DNA from: Streptomyces sp. RB17
GTDB taxonomy: Bacteria > Actinomycetota > Actinomycetes > Streptomycetales > Streptomycetaceae
NCBI RefSeq assembly: GCF_009604455.1
Contig: NZ_WEGL01000001.1
Location: 310,001-374,000 of the forward strand
DNA: 64,000 nucleotides
Direction: 5' to 3'
The notes beneath the pieces are model-generated. The model worked only from the letters and a program-made list of their open reading frames with translations. It was not told where the DNA came from and did not search any database. The translations under genes and the position numbers were made by a program. This document shows, in pieces, positions 25,939 to 35,984 of this stretch. Position 1 is the stretch's first letter, and every line of letters starts with the position of its first letter.

Positions 25939-26497
25939 GGGCGTCGGAGCCGAGGGCGGCCCACTCGCGGTCCAGGATCGACATGATCACCTCGTCGGTC
26001 CACTCGCCGTCCCGCCGCTGCACTTCCCGCCGCACGCCCTCGACCACGAATCCGGCCTTCTCGTAGGCTCGCCGGGCCCGCGCATTGTGGGCGTACACCT
26101 CCAACTGGATGCGATGCAGACCGAGTTGCCGAAAGCCGTGGCCGACGATCAGGCGGGTCGCCTCGGTGCCGATCCCGCGGCCACGGCCCCGGGGGCCGAT
26201 GAGCGTGCGGAAGGTGCAGCTCGCGGCGGCCGGGTCGTACTCGTACAGGACGACCTCGCCGAGGAGTTCACCGGTCTCGGGGTCCGTGACGGCCAGGTCG
26301 AGACGGTCGGGCGCGTCGGCCCGGGAGCCGTACCAGGACCGCACCCGCTCCAGGGTGAGTTCGGTGGACGGCTCGTAGGTGAAGCGGACGACCTCGGGAT
26401 CGCCGATGATCTCCCACATGACGTCGGCATCGGCCTCGGTGAAGGGCCGCAGGACCGTCTTCCGGCCGGTGAGGGTGGGTTTGACGGAGAAGTTCAT
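25919..26497 (-). CDS. GNAT-family N-acetyltransferase (RimJ/RimL type)
   Basis: 192 residues. '[20 protein letters not shown]' is the usual RimJ/RimL start; motif A is '[20 protein letters not shown]'; motif B is '[20 protein letters not shown]' followed by '[20 protein letters not shown]'. May acetylate a ribosomal protein N-terminus, an antibiotic or another amine; the sequence does not say. ATG 26497. The 3' end overlaps the alcohol dehydrogenase by 20 bp. Confidence 0.9.
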   Translation of the reverse strand: MNFSVKPTLTGRKTVLRPFTEADADVMWEIIGDPEVVRFTYEPSTELTLERVRSWYGSRADAPDRLDLAVTDPETGELLGEVVLYEYDPAAASCTFRTLIGPRGRGRGIGTEATRLIVGHGFRQLGLHRIQLEVYAHNARARRAYEKAGFVVEGVRREVQRRDGEWTDEVIMSILDREWAALGSDALSPTAR

Positions 26498-26551
26498 GGA
26501 GGGGACTGTGCCTCACGTGGCCGGTGAGGCACAGCCGATGTGCGGTGGAGG

Positions 26552-26746
26552 TCATTTACGGCCGCGGTTGCCCGGCCGGGAGGCGACCCAGGCGCGGACG
26601 GTGTCGGCGTACCAGTAGGGCTTGCCGCCCTCCACATGGTCGGGCGGGGGCAGCAGCCCGTGCTTGCGATAGGACCGTACGGTGTCGGGCTGCACCCGGA
26701 TGTGCGCCGCGATCTCCTTGTAGGACCAGAGCCTTCGGTCGGTCAT
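26552..26746 (-). CDS. Small helix-turn-helix DNA-binding protein (MerR/excisionase-like)
   Basis: 64 residues: 'LWSYKEIAAHIRVQPDTVRS' forms the winged HTH, 'YRKHGLLPPPDHVEGGKPYW' the wing, 'TVRAWVASRPGNRGRK' the tail. Resembles BldC- or excisionase-like small MerR-type proteins. ATG 26746 with ribosome site AGGGAGG and 9-nt spacing; the GTG three codons upstream abuts the ribosome site and is less likely. It may be a leftover of an integrative element, but no integrase or att repeat is visible. Confidence 0.8.
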   Translation of the reverse strand: MTDRRLWSYKEIAAHIRVQPDTVRSYRKHGLLPPPDHVEGGKPYWYADTVRAWVASRPGNRGRK

Positions 26747-27468
26747 GAAGTGCACCTCCCTGCGCGCGCCACAGCGGCGACCGGGGGCGGCCGTCGGAGG
26801 AGCCGGGCGCTGCGCTGGCGATCACCAAGCCTGTGTCCGGTGAACGACGCAGAGTGACCGCAGGACAGCGCCTGTCGGCACGGTGTGACGCAGGGCCCGC
26901 GTACCCGCGACATGTGTGACACGGAGCGGGTGTTTGTGACACAGCCGGCGCAAAGCGTGCGCCGGGGCGTCGGCGGGGCGCGTTGACCTCGCCCCGATCC
27001 GGCGCGACGAATCAGGTGGGCCAGGGCCGGTGGAACCGGGGCGCGAGGGCGGGCCGGGTCCGCTGCGTCGGACCCGGCCCGCCGGCTTCCCCCGCACTCT
27101 CCGGCGGCCGCCTCCCAGGAATGCCCTCCCGGATCAGTCCTCCTGGCCGCCGGAGGCCCCCGCTTCCCCCGGGAGCCTGATGGCCGGGCGACCAGCGTGC
27201 CCGGCCCTGCCCGCGCGGGTCTTGGAAAAAAGCGCACCCGGCCCGGAGGCGAGGAGCAGGCTCGTGGCCTCGCCCGCCAGCCGGTCGGTCACGGCACCCG
27301 CCGCCGGCAGCCGCCGGGCCGCCAGGAACTCGCCCGGGGTGCAGCCCGTCATGCGGAGTCGGGCGCCGGTCCGATCCGGATACGGGACAGTGAGGAGGAG
27401 GGTGACAGTGACGTCATGGGCGTCAGCGTGCGGGCGCCTGGAAAGCGATGTCCAAGAGCTGGTCCGAA
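26747..27468. other. 722-bp region without a recognisable gene
   Basis: A 72-codon minus-strand frame (27134-27352, MTGCTPGEFLAARRLP...) is open but has no ribosome site or domain I can name. Short repeats of 'TGTGACACGG/TGTGACACAG' near 26883-26943 could be binding sites upstream of the small HTH gene. It probably includes the leader of the iol operon at its right end and decayed DNA elsewhere. Confidence 0.4.
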
Positions 27469-27513
27469 TGTCTGGACAAACTATTGACAGGGTTCGTCGT
27501 GCGGGACTAGAAA
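27469..27513 (+). promoter_or_regulatory. iol promoter with GntR/IolR-like operator
   Basis: TGTCTGGACA (27469-27478) is an imperfect TGTC-GACA palindrome, close to the IolR (GntR-type) motif I recall from corynebacteria. Five bp later comes -35 TTGACA (27484-27489) and, after 17 bp, a weak -10 CTAGAA (27507-27512). A wider GTCC-N8-GGAC pair overlaps the site. The arrangement suits repression relieved by an inositol catabolite. Confidence 0.6.
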
Positions 27514-27543
27514 GCCGGGGAGAGTCATGACGAAGGGAAGCCG

Positions 27544-28494
27544 ATGGCCTACGACCTGATCACCATGGGGCGGATCGGAGTGGACCTCTACCCGCTGCAG
27601 ACCGGCGTCCCGCTCGCCCAGGTGTCGACCTTCGGCAAGTTCCTCGGCGGGTCGGCGACGAACGTCGCGGTCGCCGCGGCCCGGCTCGGCCGGCACACCG
27701 CCGTGATCACCCGGACGGGCGACGACCCGTTCGGCGTCTATCTGCACGAGGCGCTGCGCGGCTTCGGCGTCGACGACCGCTGGGTCACCCCGGTCCCCGG
27801 CCTGCCGACCCCGGTCACCTTCTGCGAGGTCTTCCCGCCGGACGACTTCCCGCTCTACTTCTACCGGCAGCCCAAGGCGCCCGACCTGGAGATCGACGCC
27901 CATGAGCTCGATCTCGACGCGATCCGCGCCGCCCGGATCTTCTGGATGACCGGCACCGGACTGAGCGAGGAGCCCAGCCGTACGGCCACCCTCGCGGCCC
28001 TTGCCCACCGGGCGAAGGCGGGCACCACGGTCTTCGACCTCGACTGGCGGCCCATGTTCTGGAAGGACCCCGGCGCGGCCCGCCCCTTCTACGCCGAGGC
28101 CCTGAAGCACACGACCGTCGCCGTCGGCAATCTCGACGAGGTCGAGGTCGCCACCGGCGTACGCGAACCGCATGCGGCCGCCCGTGCGCTGCTCGACGCC
28201 GGGGTCGAGATCGCCGTCGTCAAGCAGGGACCCAAGGGCGTCCTCGCGGTCAGCTCTTCGGGCGAGTCCGCCGAGGTGCCGCCCCTGCCCGTCACCGTCC
28301 TCAACGGCCTCGGCGCCGGAGACGCCTTCGGCGGCTCCCTCTGCCACGGTCTCCTCGCGGGCTGGAACCTGGAGAGGGTCATGCGCCACGCCAACGCGGC
28401 CGGCGCCATCGTCGCCTCCCGCCTGGAGTGCTCCTCCGCGATGCCCACCCCGGACGAGGTGGCCGCCGCGCTCGACGCCGGAGCGGTGCTGTGA
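27544..28494 (+). CDS. iolC: 5-dehydro-2-deoxygluconokinase
   Basis: PfkB-family kinase of 316 residues. Phosphorylates 5-dehydro-2-deoxygluconate in myo-inositol breakdown. Seen: 'LITMGRIGVDLYPLQTGVPL', 'FGKFLGGSATNVAVAAARLG' (first PfkB motif), 'FYRQPKAPDLEID' and 'TVFDLDWRPMFWKD' (typical of IolC), and the catalytic 'LNGLGAGDAFGGSLCHGLL'. First gene of the iol operon; the next gene starts within its stop (GTGA). Confidence 0.93.
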   Translation: MAYDLITMGRIGVDLYPLQTGVPLAQVSTFGKFLGGSATNVAVAAARLGRHTAVITRTGDDPFGVYLHEALRGFGVDDRWVTPVPGLPTPVTFCEVFPPDDFPLYFYRQPKAPDLEIDAHELDLDAIRAARIFWMTGTGLSEEPSRTATLAALAHRAKAGTTVFDLDWRPMFWKDPGAARPFYAEALKHTTVAVGNLDEVEVATGVREPHAAARALLDAGVEIAVVKQGPKGVLAVSSSGESAEVPPLPVTVLNGLGAGDAFGGSLCHGLLAGWNLERVMRHANAAGAIVASRLECSSAMPTPDEVAAALDAGAVL

Positions 28495-29438
28495 GGGCGG
28501 GCCGGGTCGCGGGCACGCACACCGAGGGCGGGGACGCCGGGCGGAGGCCCCGTGTCGACGTCGCCGAGCTCGTCCGCATCCGCACCCACCACCCCGAGGC
28601 GATCGCCGAGGCCGCCACCCGCCGCGCCCGCAGGCCGCTCCTCAACGAGAGCGGCAAGCTGATGATCGTCGCCGCCGACCACCCCGCCCGGGGCGCACTC
28701 GGCGTCGGCGACCGCAGGCTCGCCATGGCCAACCGCGCCGACCTGCTGGAACGGCTGTGCCTGGCACTGAGCCGCCCCGGCGTCGACGGCGTCCTCGCCA
28801 CCGCCGACATCCTGGACGACCTGCTGCTGCTCGGCGCCCTCGACCACAAGGTGGTCATGGGCTCCATGAACCGGGGCGGGCTGCAGGGGGCCAGCTTCGA
28901 ACTGGACGACCGGTTCACCGGTCACCGCCCCGAGGACCTCCAGCGCCTCGGCTTCGACGCGGGCAAGCTGCTGCTGCGCATCGACTACGACGACCCGGGC
29001 TCCCTGACCACCCTGGAGTCCACCGCCCGCGCCATCGACGACATGGCCGCGCGCCGGCTGCCGGTCTTCGTCGAGCCGTTCCTCAGCCGCCGCACCCCCG
29101 AGGGCAGGCTGCGCAACGACCTGTCCGCCGAGGCGGTCACCAAGTCCATCGCCATCGCCTCCGGCCTCGGCGGCTCCTCCGCCTACACCTGGCTGAAGGT
29201 GCCCGTCACCGAGAACCCCGACGACATGGCCCGGGTCATGGAGACCTCCACCCTGCCCGCCGTGCTGCTCGGCGGGGACATCGGCGACTCGCCCGAGGAC
29301 CAGGTCGCCGCCTACGAGAAGTGGCGCGGCGCGCTCCAACTCCCCACCGTGCGCGGCCTGGTGGTCGGCCGCTCGCTGCTGTACCCGGCGGACGGCGATG
29401 TGGCCGCCGCCGTGGACACCGCCGTAGGACTGCTGTGA
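28491..29438 (+). CDS. Cgl0159-type aldolase, probable IolJ function
   Basis: 315-residue (beta/alpha)8 protein of the class-I-like deoxyribose-phosphate aldolase/Cgl0159 group. Seen: 'LMIVAADHPARGALGVG', 'GVDGVLATADILDDLLLLGA', 'GKLLLRIDYDDP', 'PVFVEPFLSRR', 'AYTWLKVPVTENPDD' (the Lys is a candidate Schiff-base residue) and 'LPAVLLGGDIGD'. In actinobacterial iol operons this family sits where IolJ would be and is thought to split 2-deoxy-5-keto-gluconate 6-phosphate; that role is inferred from context. GTG start at 28491 overlaps iolC by 4 bp; iolB follows after 7 bp. Confidence 0.85.
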   Translation: MRAGRVAGTHTEGGDAGRRPRVDVAELVRIRTHHPEAIAEAATRRARRPLLNESGKLMIVAADHPARGALGVGDRRLAMANRADLLERLCLALSRPGVDGVLATADILDDLLLLGALDHKVVMGSMNRGGLQGASFELDDRFTGHRPEDLQRLGFDAGKLLLRIDYDDPGSLTTLESTARAIDDMAARRLPVFVEPFLSRRTPEGRLRNDLSAEAVTKSIAIASGLGGSSAYTWLKVPVTENPDDMARVMETSTLPAVLLGGDIGDSPEDQVAAYEKWRGALQLPTVRGLVVGRSLLYPADGDVAAAVDTAVGLL

Positions 29439-29445
29439 GGGCCGC

Positions 29446-30285
29446 ATGACCAGCACCGATCTGCATCTGCCCAGGGGCGTCACCGCGAACGCCCGGTACG
29501 CCGTCGACATCGACCCCAAGTTGGCCGGCTGGTCACACAGCAGCCTGCGCGTGGTCGAGTCGGCGCCCGGCGGCAGCCATACGTTCACCACCGGGGGCAG
29601 CGAGTGGATCGTGCTTCCGCTGGAAGGCGGATGTACCGTACAAATTGAGACTGCGTCAAGCGAGCAGGAAGAGTTCCAACTCCTGGGCCGGGACAGCGTG
29701 TTCGCGGACGTCTCCGACTTCGCGTACGTTCCCCGGGACGCCCGGGTCCAGATCGCCTCCGGCGCGGGAGGCCGCTTCGCCCTGGCAGGAGCGAAGTGCG
29801 AGCGACGACTCCCCGCCCGCTACGGCCCCGCGCCGGAGGTCCCCGTCGAGGAGCGCGGCAGCGGCAGCTGCGCCCGCAAGGTGCGCAACTTCGCCTCCGC
29901 CGACTCCTTCGACTGCGACAGGCTGATCGCCGTGGAGGTGATCACGCCGGGCGGCAACTGGTCGTCGTACCCGCCGCACAAGCACGACGAGCACCGGCCG
30001 GGCGAGGAGTCCGAGCTGGAGGAGATCTACTACTTCGAGATCGACGGCCCGGGCGGGCTCGGCTACCAGCGCGTGTTCCCCTCGCGTGCGGGCGGCTCGG
30101 ACGTCCTGGCCGAGGTCCGTTCCGGCGACGCCGTCCTCGTCCCCGACGGCTGGCACGGCCCGTCCATCGCCCAGCCCGGGCACGACATGTACTACCTGAA
30201 CGTCATGGCGGGCCCGGGCGAGACCCGGGAGTGGCGGATCTGCTTCCATCCGGATCACGTAGAGAGCACAGGGGGGTACCGATGA
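29446..30285 (+). CDS. iolB: 5-deoxy-glucuronate isomerase
   Basis: Bicupin of 279 residues that converts 5-deoxy-D-glucuronate to 2-deoxy-5-keto-gluconate. Seen: 'SEWIVLPLEGGCTVQ', 'VRNFASADSFDCDRLIAVEV', the metal site 'SYPPHKHDEHRPGEESELEE' (His-His-Glu, about residues 178-197) and 'VLVPDGWHGPSIAQPGHDMY'. Overlaps iolD by 4 bp (ATGA). Confidence 0.95.
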   Translation: MTSTDLHLPRGVTANARYAVDIDPKLAGWSHSSLRVVESAPGGSHTFTTGGSEWIVLPLEGGCTVQIETASSEQEEFQLLGRDSVFADVSDFAYVPRDARVQIASGAGGRFALAGAKCERRLPARYGPAPEVPVEERGSGSCARKVRNFASADSFDCDRLIAVEVITPGGNWSSYPPHKHDEHRPGEESELEEIYYFEIDGPGGLGYQRVFPSRAGGSDVLAEVRSGDAVLVPDGWHGPSIAQPGHDMYYLNVMAGPGETREWRICFHPDHVESTGGYR

Positions 30286-32162
30286 CCACGACCCGGCTGA
30301 CCGTCGCCCAGGCGCTGGTCCGTTTCCTCGCCGCCCAGTACACCGAACGCGACGGCGCACGACAGCGGCTGATCGGCGCCACCTGGGGCATCTTCGGCCA
30401 CGGCAATGTCGCGGGGCTCGGCCAGGCGCTGATCGAGTACGCCGGCGTCATGCCGTACCACCAGGGCCGCAACGAGCAGTCCATGGTGCACGCGGCCGTC
30501 GGCTACGCCCGCCAGTCGAACCGTCTGTCCACGCACGCGGTGACGACCTCGATCGGCCCCGGCGCGACCAACCTGGTCACCGGAGCCGCCCTCGCGACCA
30601 TCAACCACCTCCCCGTCCTGCTCCTGCCGGGCGACGTCTTCGCCACCCGCCCCGCGGACCCGGTCCTGCAGCAGCTGGAGGTGCCGTACGCCGGCGATGT
30701 CTCGGTCAACGACACCCTGCGCCCGGTGTCGAAGTACTTCGACCGCGTCACCCGCCCCGAACAGCTGATCCCGAGCGCCCTGCAGGCCATGCGGGTCCTC
30801 ACCGACCCGGTCGAGACCGGCGCGGTCACCCTCGCCCTGCCGCAGGACGTGCAGGCGGAGGCCTTCGACTGGCCGGAGGAGTTCTTCGCCGAGCGGGTGT
30901 GGACGGTACGACGGCCGGGCGCGGACCCGACCGAGCTGGCGGAGGCGGTCCGGGCGATCCGTCAGGCGCGCCGGCCGCTGGTCGTCGCGGGCGGCGGAGT
31001 CCACCACAGCCGCGCCGAACTGGCCCTCGCCGAGTTCGCGGCGGCCACCCGCATCCCGGTCGCCTCCACCCAGGCCGGCAAGGGCTCCCTCAGGTACGAC
31101 CATCCGCAGGACGTCGGCGGGATCGGGCACACCGGCACCGCGACCGCCGACGAGCTGGCCCGCACCGCCGACCTGGTGATCGGCGTCGGCACCCGCTACA
31201 CCGACTTCACCACCGCCTCCGGCACCCTCTTCGAGAGCCCGGACGTCCGCTTCCTCAACCTCAACATCGCGCCGTACGACGGACACAAGCTGTCCGGGCT
31301 CCCGCTGGTCGCCGACGCCCGCAGCGGCCTGGGCGAGCTGACCGAGGCGCTGGTGATGCACGGGCACAAGGTGGGGGAGTCGTACGTCACCGAGTACACC
31401 GAGGACAAGGAACGCTGGGAGCAGCGCGTCGAGGCCTGCTTCGAGGCCGACGAGATCGACGTACGGCCCACCCAGCCGCAGGTCATCGGGTCCCTGGACG
31501 CCCTGGTGGACGAGTCGGACGTCATCATCAACGCGGCCGGTTCACTCCCGGGCGACCTGCACAAGCTGTGGCGGGCGCGGTCCTACGACCAGTACCACCT
31601 GGAGTACGGCTACTCCTGCATGGGCTACGAGATCCCGGCCGCGCTCGGCGTGAAGCTCGCCGCGCCGGAGCGGAACGTGTGGGCGCTGGTCGGCGACGGC
31701 ACGTATCTGATGATGCCGACGGAGATCGTGACGGCCGTGCAGGAGGGCATAGCGATCAAGATCCTGCTGGTGCAGAACCACGGGTACGCGTCCATCGGCG
31801 GGCTCTCGGAGTCGGTGGGCGGCGAGCGGTTCGGCACCGCCTACCGGTTCCAGGCCGGGGACGGGACGTACACGGGCGCCCCGCTGCCGGTCGACCTCGC
31901 GGCCAACGCGGCCAGCCTGGGCATGCGGGTCCTGCGCGCGAAGACCGTACGGGAACTGCGCGCGGCGCTCGCCGAGGCGCGCGCCGCCGACACTCCCACA
32001 TGTGTCTACGTGGAGACCGAAACGTCCGACACTGTGTCGGGCGCGCCTCCGGCGCAGGCCTGGTGGGATGTTCCTGTGGCCGAGACCGCGACCCGACCGT
32101 CCGCGGTCAAGGCACGAGAGCTGTACGAACGGCACGTCTCGACCCGACGCCGCCATCTGTAA
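30282..32162 (+). CDS. iolD: 3D-(3,5/4)-trihydroxycyclohexane-1,2-dione hydrolase
   Basis: ThDP-dependent ring-opening hydrolase of 626 residues. Catalytic Glu in 'YHQGRNEQSMVHAAVGYA' (about residues 63-68), central domain 'RPLVVAGGGVHHSRAELALA', and the ThDP-Mg motif 'ALVGDGTYLMMPTEIVTAVQ' ending at 'VQNHGYASIGGLSES'. Opens the cyclohexane ring to 5-deoxyglucuronate, feeding iolB. ATG 30282 overlaps the iolB stop; mmsA follows by 16 bp. Confidence 0.95.
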   Translation: MTTTRLTVAQALVRFLAAQYTERDGARQRLIGATWGIFGHGNVAGLGQALIEYAGVMPYHQGRNEQSMVHAAVGYARQSNRLSTHAVTTSIGPGATNLVTGAALATINHLPVLLLPGDVFATRPADPVLQQLEVPYAGDVSVNDTLRPVSKYFDRVTRPEQLIPSALQAMRVLTDPVETGAVTLALPQDVQAEAFDWPEEFFAERVWTVRRPGADPTELAEAVRAIRQARRPLVVAGGGVHHSRAELALAEFAAATRIPVASTQAGKGSLRYDHPQDVGGIGHTGTATADELARTADLVIGVGTRYTDFTTASGTLFESPDVRFLNLNIAPYDGHKLSGLPLVADARSGLGELTEALVMHGHKVGESYVTEYTEDKERWEQRVEACFEADEIDVRPTQPQVIGSLDALVDESDVIINAAGSLPGDLHKLWRARSYDQYHLEYGYSCMGYEIPAALGVKLAAPERNVWALVGDGTYLMMPTEIVTAVQEGIAIKILLVQNHGYASIGGLSESVGGERFGTAYRFQAGDGTYTGAPLPVDLAANAASLGMRVLRAKTVRELRAALAEARAADTPTCVYVETETSDTVSGAPPAQAWWDVPVAETATRPSAVKARELYERHVSTRRRHL

Positions 32163-32178
32163 TAAGGAGTCTCTGGGC

Positions 32179-33681
<1,503 letters not shown>

Positions 33682-33700
33682 ACGACCGCCAAGGGCCTGA

Positions 33701-33736
33701 CAGGGCCGTCCGCTATGCGGACGGCCCTGTTTTTTT
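33701..33736 (+). terminator. Rho-independent terminator of the iol operon
   Basis: Perfect 13-bp stem CAGGGCCGTCCGC / GCGGACGGCCCTG with a 3-nt loop, followed by T7 (33730-33736): a textbook intrinsic terminator, uncommon in Streptomyces. Confidence 0.95.
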
Positions 33737-33796
33737 GGGCCGGGGCGCTGCGATTCTCGTACAGCCGCAACAGCCCGAGAATGTGGACCGTTGATA

Positions 33797-33849
33797 CGGG
33801 AATCCGTTGTTGACCGCTTTTTTGCTACGGATTCCGTAGGTGAACACCC
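33797..33849 (+). promoter_or_regulatory. Twin palindromic operators upstream of the permease
   Basis: CTACGGATTCCGTAG (33835-33849) is a perfect 15-bp palindrome, and a close copy TACGGGAATCCGTTG lies at 33796-33810, so half-sites GGAATCCGT and ACGGATTCC face each other across 29 bp. TTGACC (33810-33815) lies between them. The repeats begin about 190 bp before the permease ATG. The 306-bp gap 33682-33988 holds this, the iol terminator and no gene. A dimeric regulator is expected; its family is unknown. Confidence 0.7.
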
Positions 33850-33988
33850 ATTGACGCGGCGGTTTTCGTCGGGGTTCCCTAAGCACCGCCGGGAGCGGAC
33901 GAGACACACACGCACCACGATCCGCCGGAGGCGATAGCGCGCTCCCGAGCCCCACCCTCACGTCACACGAGTCGATCGGAACCGCCGC

Positions 33989-35461
33989 ATGACCGACACG
34001 TCCAGCCCTGCCGGGACATCCGCCGTGGGCGCTGCGCACAGTCCTCAGCAACTCAAGCGCTCCATCGGCGTGGTCGGCGGCACCCTGCTGACGCTGTCCT
34101 GCGTCACGCCCGCCTCCACGCTCTTCGTGATCGTGCCCGACCTGTTCTCCAGCCTGGGCACGGCGACGGCGCTCTGCCTCGCCATCGGCGCGCTCCTGTG
34201 TATCCCCGTGGCCTTCTGCTACTCCGAGCTGGGCACCCTCATCCCCAGCGCGGGCGGCGAGTACGCCATCGTCTCCACCCTCGCCGGGCGGCTCGCCGGC
34301 TGGCTGGCCTTCGTCATGTCGCTGCTCGTCGTGATGATCGTCCCTCCGGTCATCGCCATGGGCACCGCCGACTACCTCGCCCCGGTCGTCCACCTGGACC
34401 CGTCCATGACCGGCGCCGGCGTGATGATCGCGGCCACCCTCGCCGGTCTGCTGGACCTGCGCGCCAACGCCTGGATCACCGGCATCTTCCTGGTCCTGGA
34501 GGTCGTCGCCGCCGGAGTCGTCGCCGCGCTCGGCTTCACTCACTCCCACCGCGGCGCGGGCAGCCTCGTGAGCTCGCTGCAGGTGGCCGGCGAGCACACG
34601 CACGTCAACCCGGTCACGGCCATGATGGTCCTCTCCGGGCTCGCCATCGCCCTCTTCGCCACCCAGGGCTTCTCCACCGCCATCTACCTCTCCGAGGAGC
34701 TGGAGAACCCGCGCCGCAGCGTCGCCCGCACCGTCCTCGCGACCCTCGCCATCTCCAGCGTCGTCATCCTGGTGCCGGTCGTGGCGATCACCCTGGGCGC
34801 CGGTGACCTGAAGACCCTGACCGGCGGCGACATCTCCAGCATGGTCATCGCCTGGAGCAACTCCGCCGTCGGCACCTTCGTCAGCCTGTGCGTCGCCCTC
34901 GCGATCATCAACGCGGGCATCGTCATGGTCATCCAGAACTCCCGCGTCCTGTTCGCCTCCGCCCGCGACAAGGCCTGGCCCGCCCCGGTCAACACCGCCC
35001 TCGCCAAGCTCGGCCGGTTCGGCTCCCCCTGGGTCGCCACCCTCGTCGTCGGCGTCCCCGGTGCCTTCCTCTGCTTCGTCAACCTGGACACCCTCTACGG
35101 CGTCACCGGCGTCGCCGTCACCGGCCTCTACCTGCTGGTCGCGATCGCCTCGCTGCTCTCCCGGCGCGGCGCGCACAGCACCAAGAAGGCGTGGCGGATG
35201 CCGCTGTGGCCGGCGATGCCGGTCCTGCTGATCGCCGTCCTCGTCTACATCCTGGTCGAGCAGGACCCGACGTACCTGTGGTGGACCGGCGGCATCACCG
35301 CCGTCGCCACCCTCTACTGGGCCTTCTACCTCCGCCCGCGCCGCGAGACCCGCTGGCTGGTGTCCCTGCCGGAGGACATCCGGCTCGACGAGGAGGAGCA
35401 GGCCGCCGAGGGCACGCCGGTCGCTCCGGCCGCCGCGCTCACCGAGGGCGCGCAGGCGTAG
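33989..35461 (+). CDS. APC-family amino acid/polyamine permease
   Basis: 490 residues with about 12 transmembrane segments. Seen: 'LKRSIGVVGGTLLTLSCVTP' (TM1), 'SELGTLIPSAGGEYAIVSTL' (APC signature in TM2-3) and 'LFATQGFSTAIYLSEELENP' (TM6 region). Cytoplasmic tails at both ends. The substrate could be an amino acid, GABA or a polyamine; not readable. Its operator is distinct from the iol promoter, so it is probably not an inositol transporter. Convergent and directly abutting the GNAT gene. Confidence 0.88.
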   Translation: MTDTSSPAGTSAVGAAHSPQQLKRSIGVVGGTLLTLSCVTPASTLFVIVPDLFSSLGTATALCLAIGALLCIPVAFCYSELGTLIPSAGGEYAIVSTLAGRLAGWLAFVMSLLVVMIVPPVIAMGTADYLAPVVHLDPSMTGAGVMIAATLAGLLDLRANAWITGIFLVLEVVAAGVVAALGFTHSHRGAGSLVSSLQVAGEHTHVNPVTAMMVLSGLAIALFATQGFSTAIYLSEELENPRRSVARTVLATLAISSVVILVPVVAITLGAGDLKTLTGGDISSMVIAWSNSAVGTFVSLCVALAIINAGIVMVIQNSRVLFASARDKAWPAPVNTALAKLGRFGSPWVATLVVGVPGAFLCFVNLDTLYGVTGVAVTGLYLLVAIASLLSRRGAHSTKKAWRMPLWPAMPVLLIAVLVYILVEQDPTYLWWTGGITAVATLYWAFYLRPRRETRWLVSLPEDIRLDEEEQAAEGTPVAPAAALTEGAQA

Positions 35462-35869
35462 TCAGAACTGCCACGCCATCACCGTGCACGCACCGTCGTC
35501 CTTGCCGCCCGCACTGCGATACGCGGCAAGGGCGACGTCGTTTCCGGCGTCCACCCCGACCCACATGCCGTAGCACCCCCGCTCCCGGGCCAGCACGGCA
35601 AGCCGCTCCACCAGCGCCCGCCCGATGCCCCGGCGCCGGTACGGCTCCGCGACCTCCAGCTCGTAGAGGAACATCTCGGTGCCCTTGTCCGGGTGGACCG
35701 TCTCGACGCCGCTGACGAAGCCGACCGGCCCGCCGTCGGCGTACGCCAGCAGCAGATGGTGTCCGGCAGTGGTGAGGAAACGCTCCGCCCACTCGGCGCG
35801 CGCCGGGTGGTCGAACAGGTGATCGGCGGCGACGACTTCGGCGACGGTGGTGGCCCGGCGAATGTCCAT
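35462..35869 (-). CDS. GNAT-family N-acetyltransferase (AAC(3)-I-like)
   Basis: 135 residues: 'MDIRRATTVAEVVAADHLFD', 'HLLLAYADGGPVGFVSGVET', motif A 'LYELEVAEPYRRRGIGRALV', and C-terminal 'YGMWVGVDAGNDVALAAYRS'. The layout resembles AAC(3)-I aminoglycoside acetyltransferases and related uncharacterised GNATs; resistance is not shown. ATG 35869. Its stop abuts the permease stop with no gap. Confidence 0.85.
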   Translation of the reverse strand: MDIRRATTVAEVVAADHLFDHPARAEWAERFLTTAGHHLLLAYADGGPVGFVSGVETVHPDKGTEMFLYELEVAEPYRRRGIGRALVERLAVLARERGCYGMWVGVDAGNDVALAAYRSAGGKDDGACTVMAWQF

Positions 35870-35984
35870 GCGCCTTCGTACCACGGCTGGTGTACGCCGG
35901 GCAGGCCCCGTACTCCTGGGGGAGGGCCGGGGGTTCAGCCCACCGGCTCCCGCGGTTGTCGGTGCCGCCCCGTACCGTTGAGGC

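Noticed and set aside
26552..26746. Small HTH gene as proof of an integrated element
   Set aside because: No integrase, tRNA gene or att direct repeats are visible nearby.
27134..27352. 72-codon minus-strand frame as a gene
   Set aside because: No ribosome site, no recognisable domain, biased composition; listed only within a gene-free region.
35462..35869. Aminoglycoside resistance gene aac(3)-I
   Set aside because: Only general GNAT similarity can be seen; substrate residues cannot be confirmed by eye.
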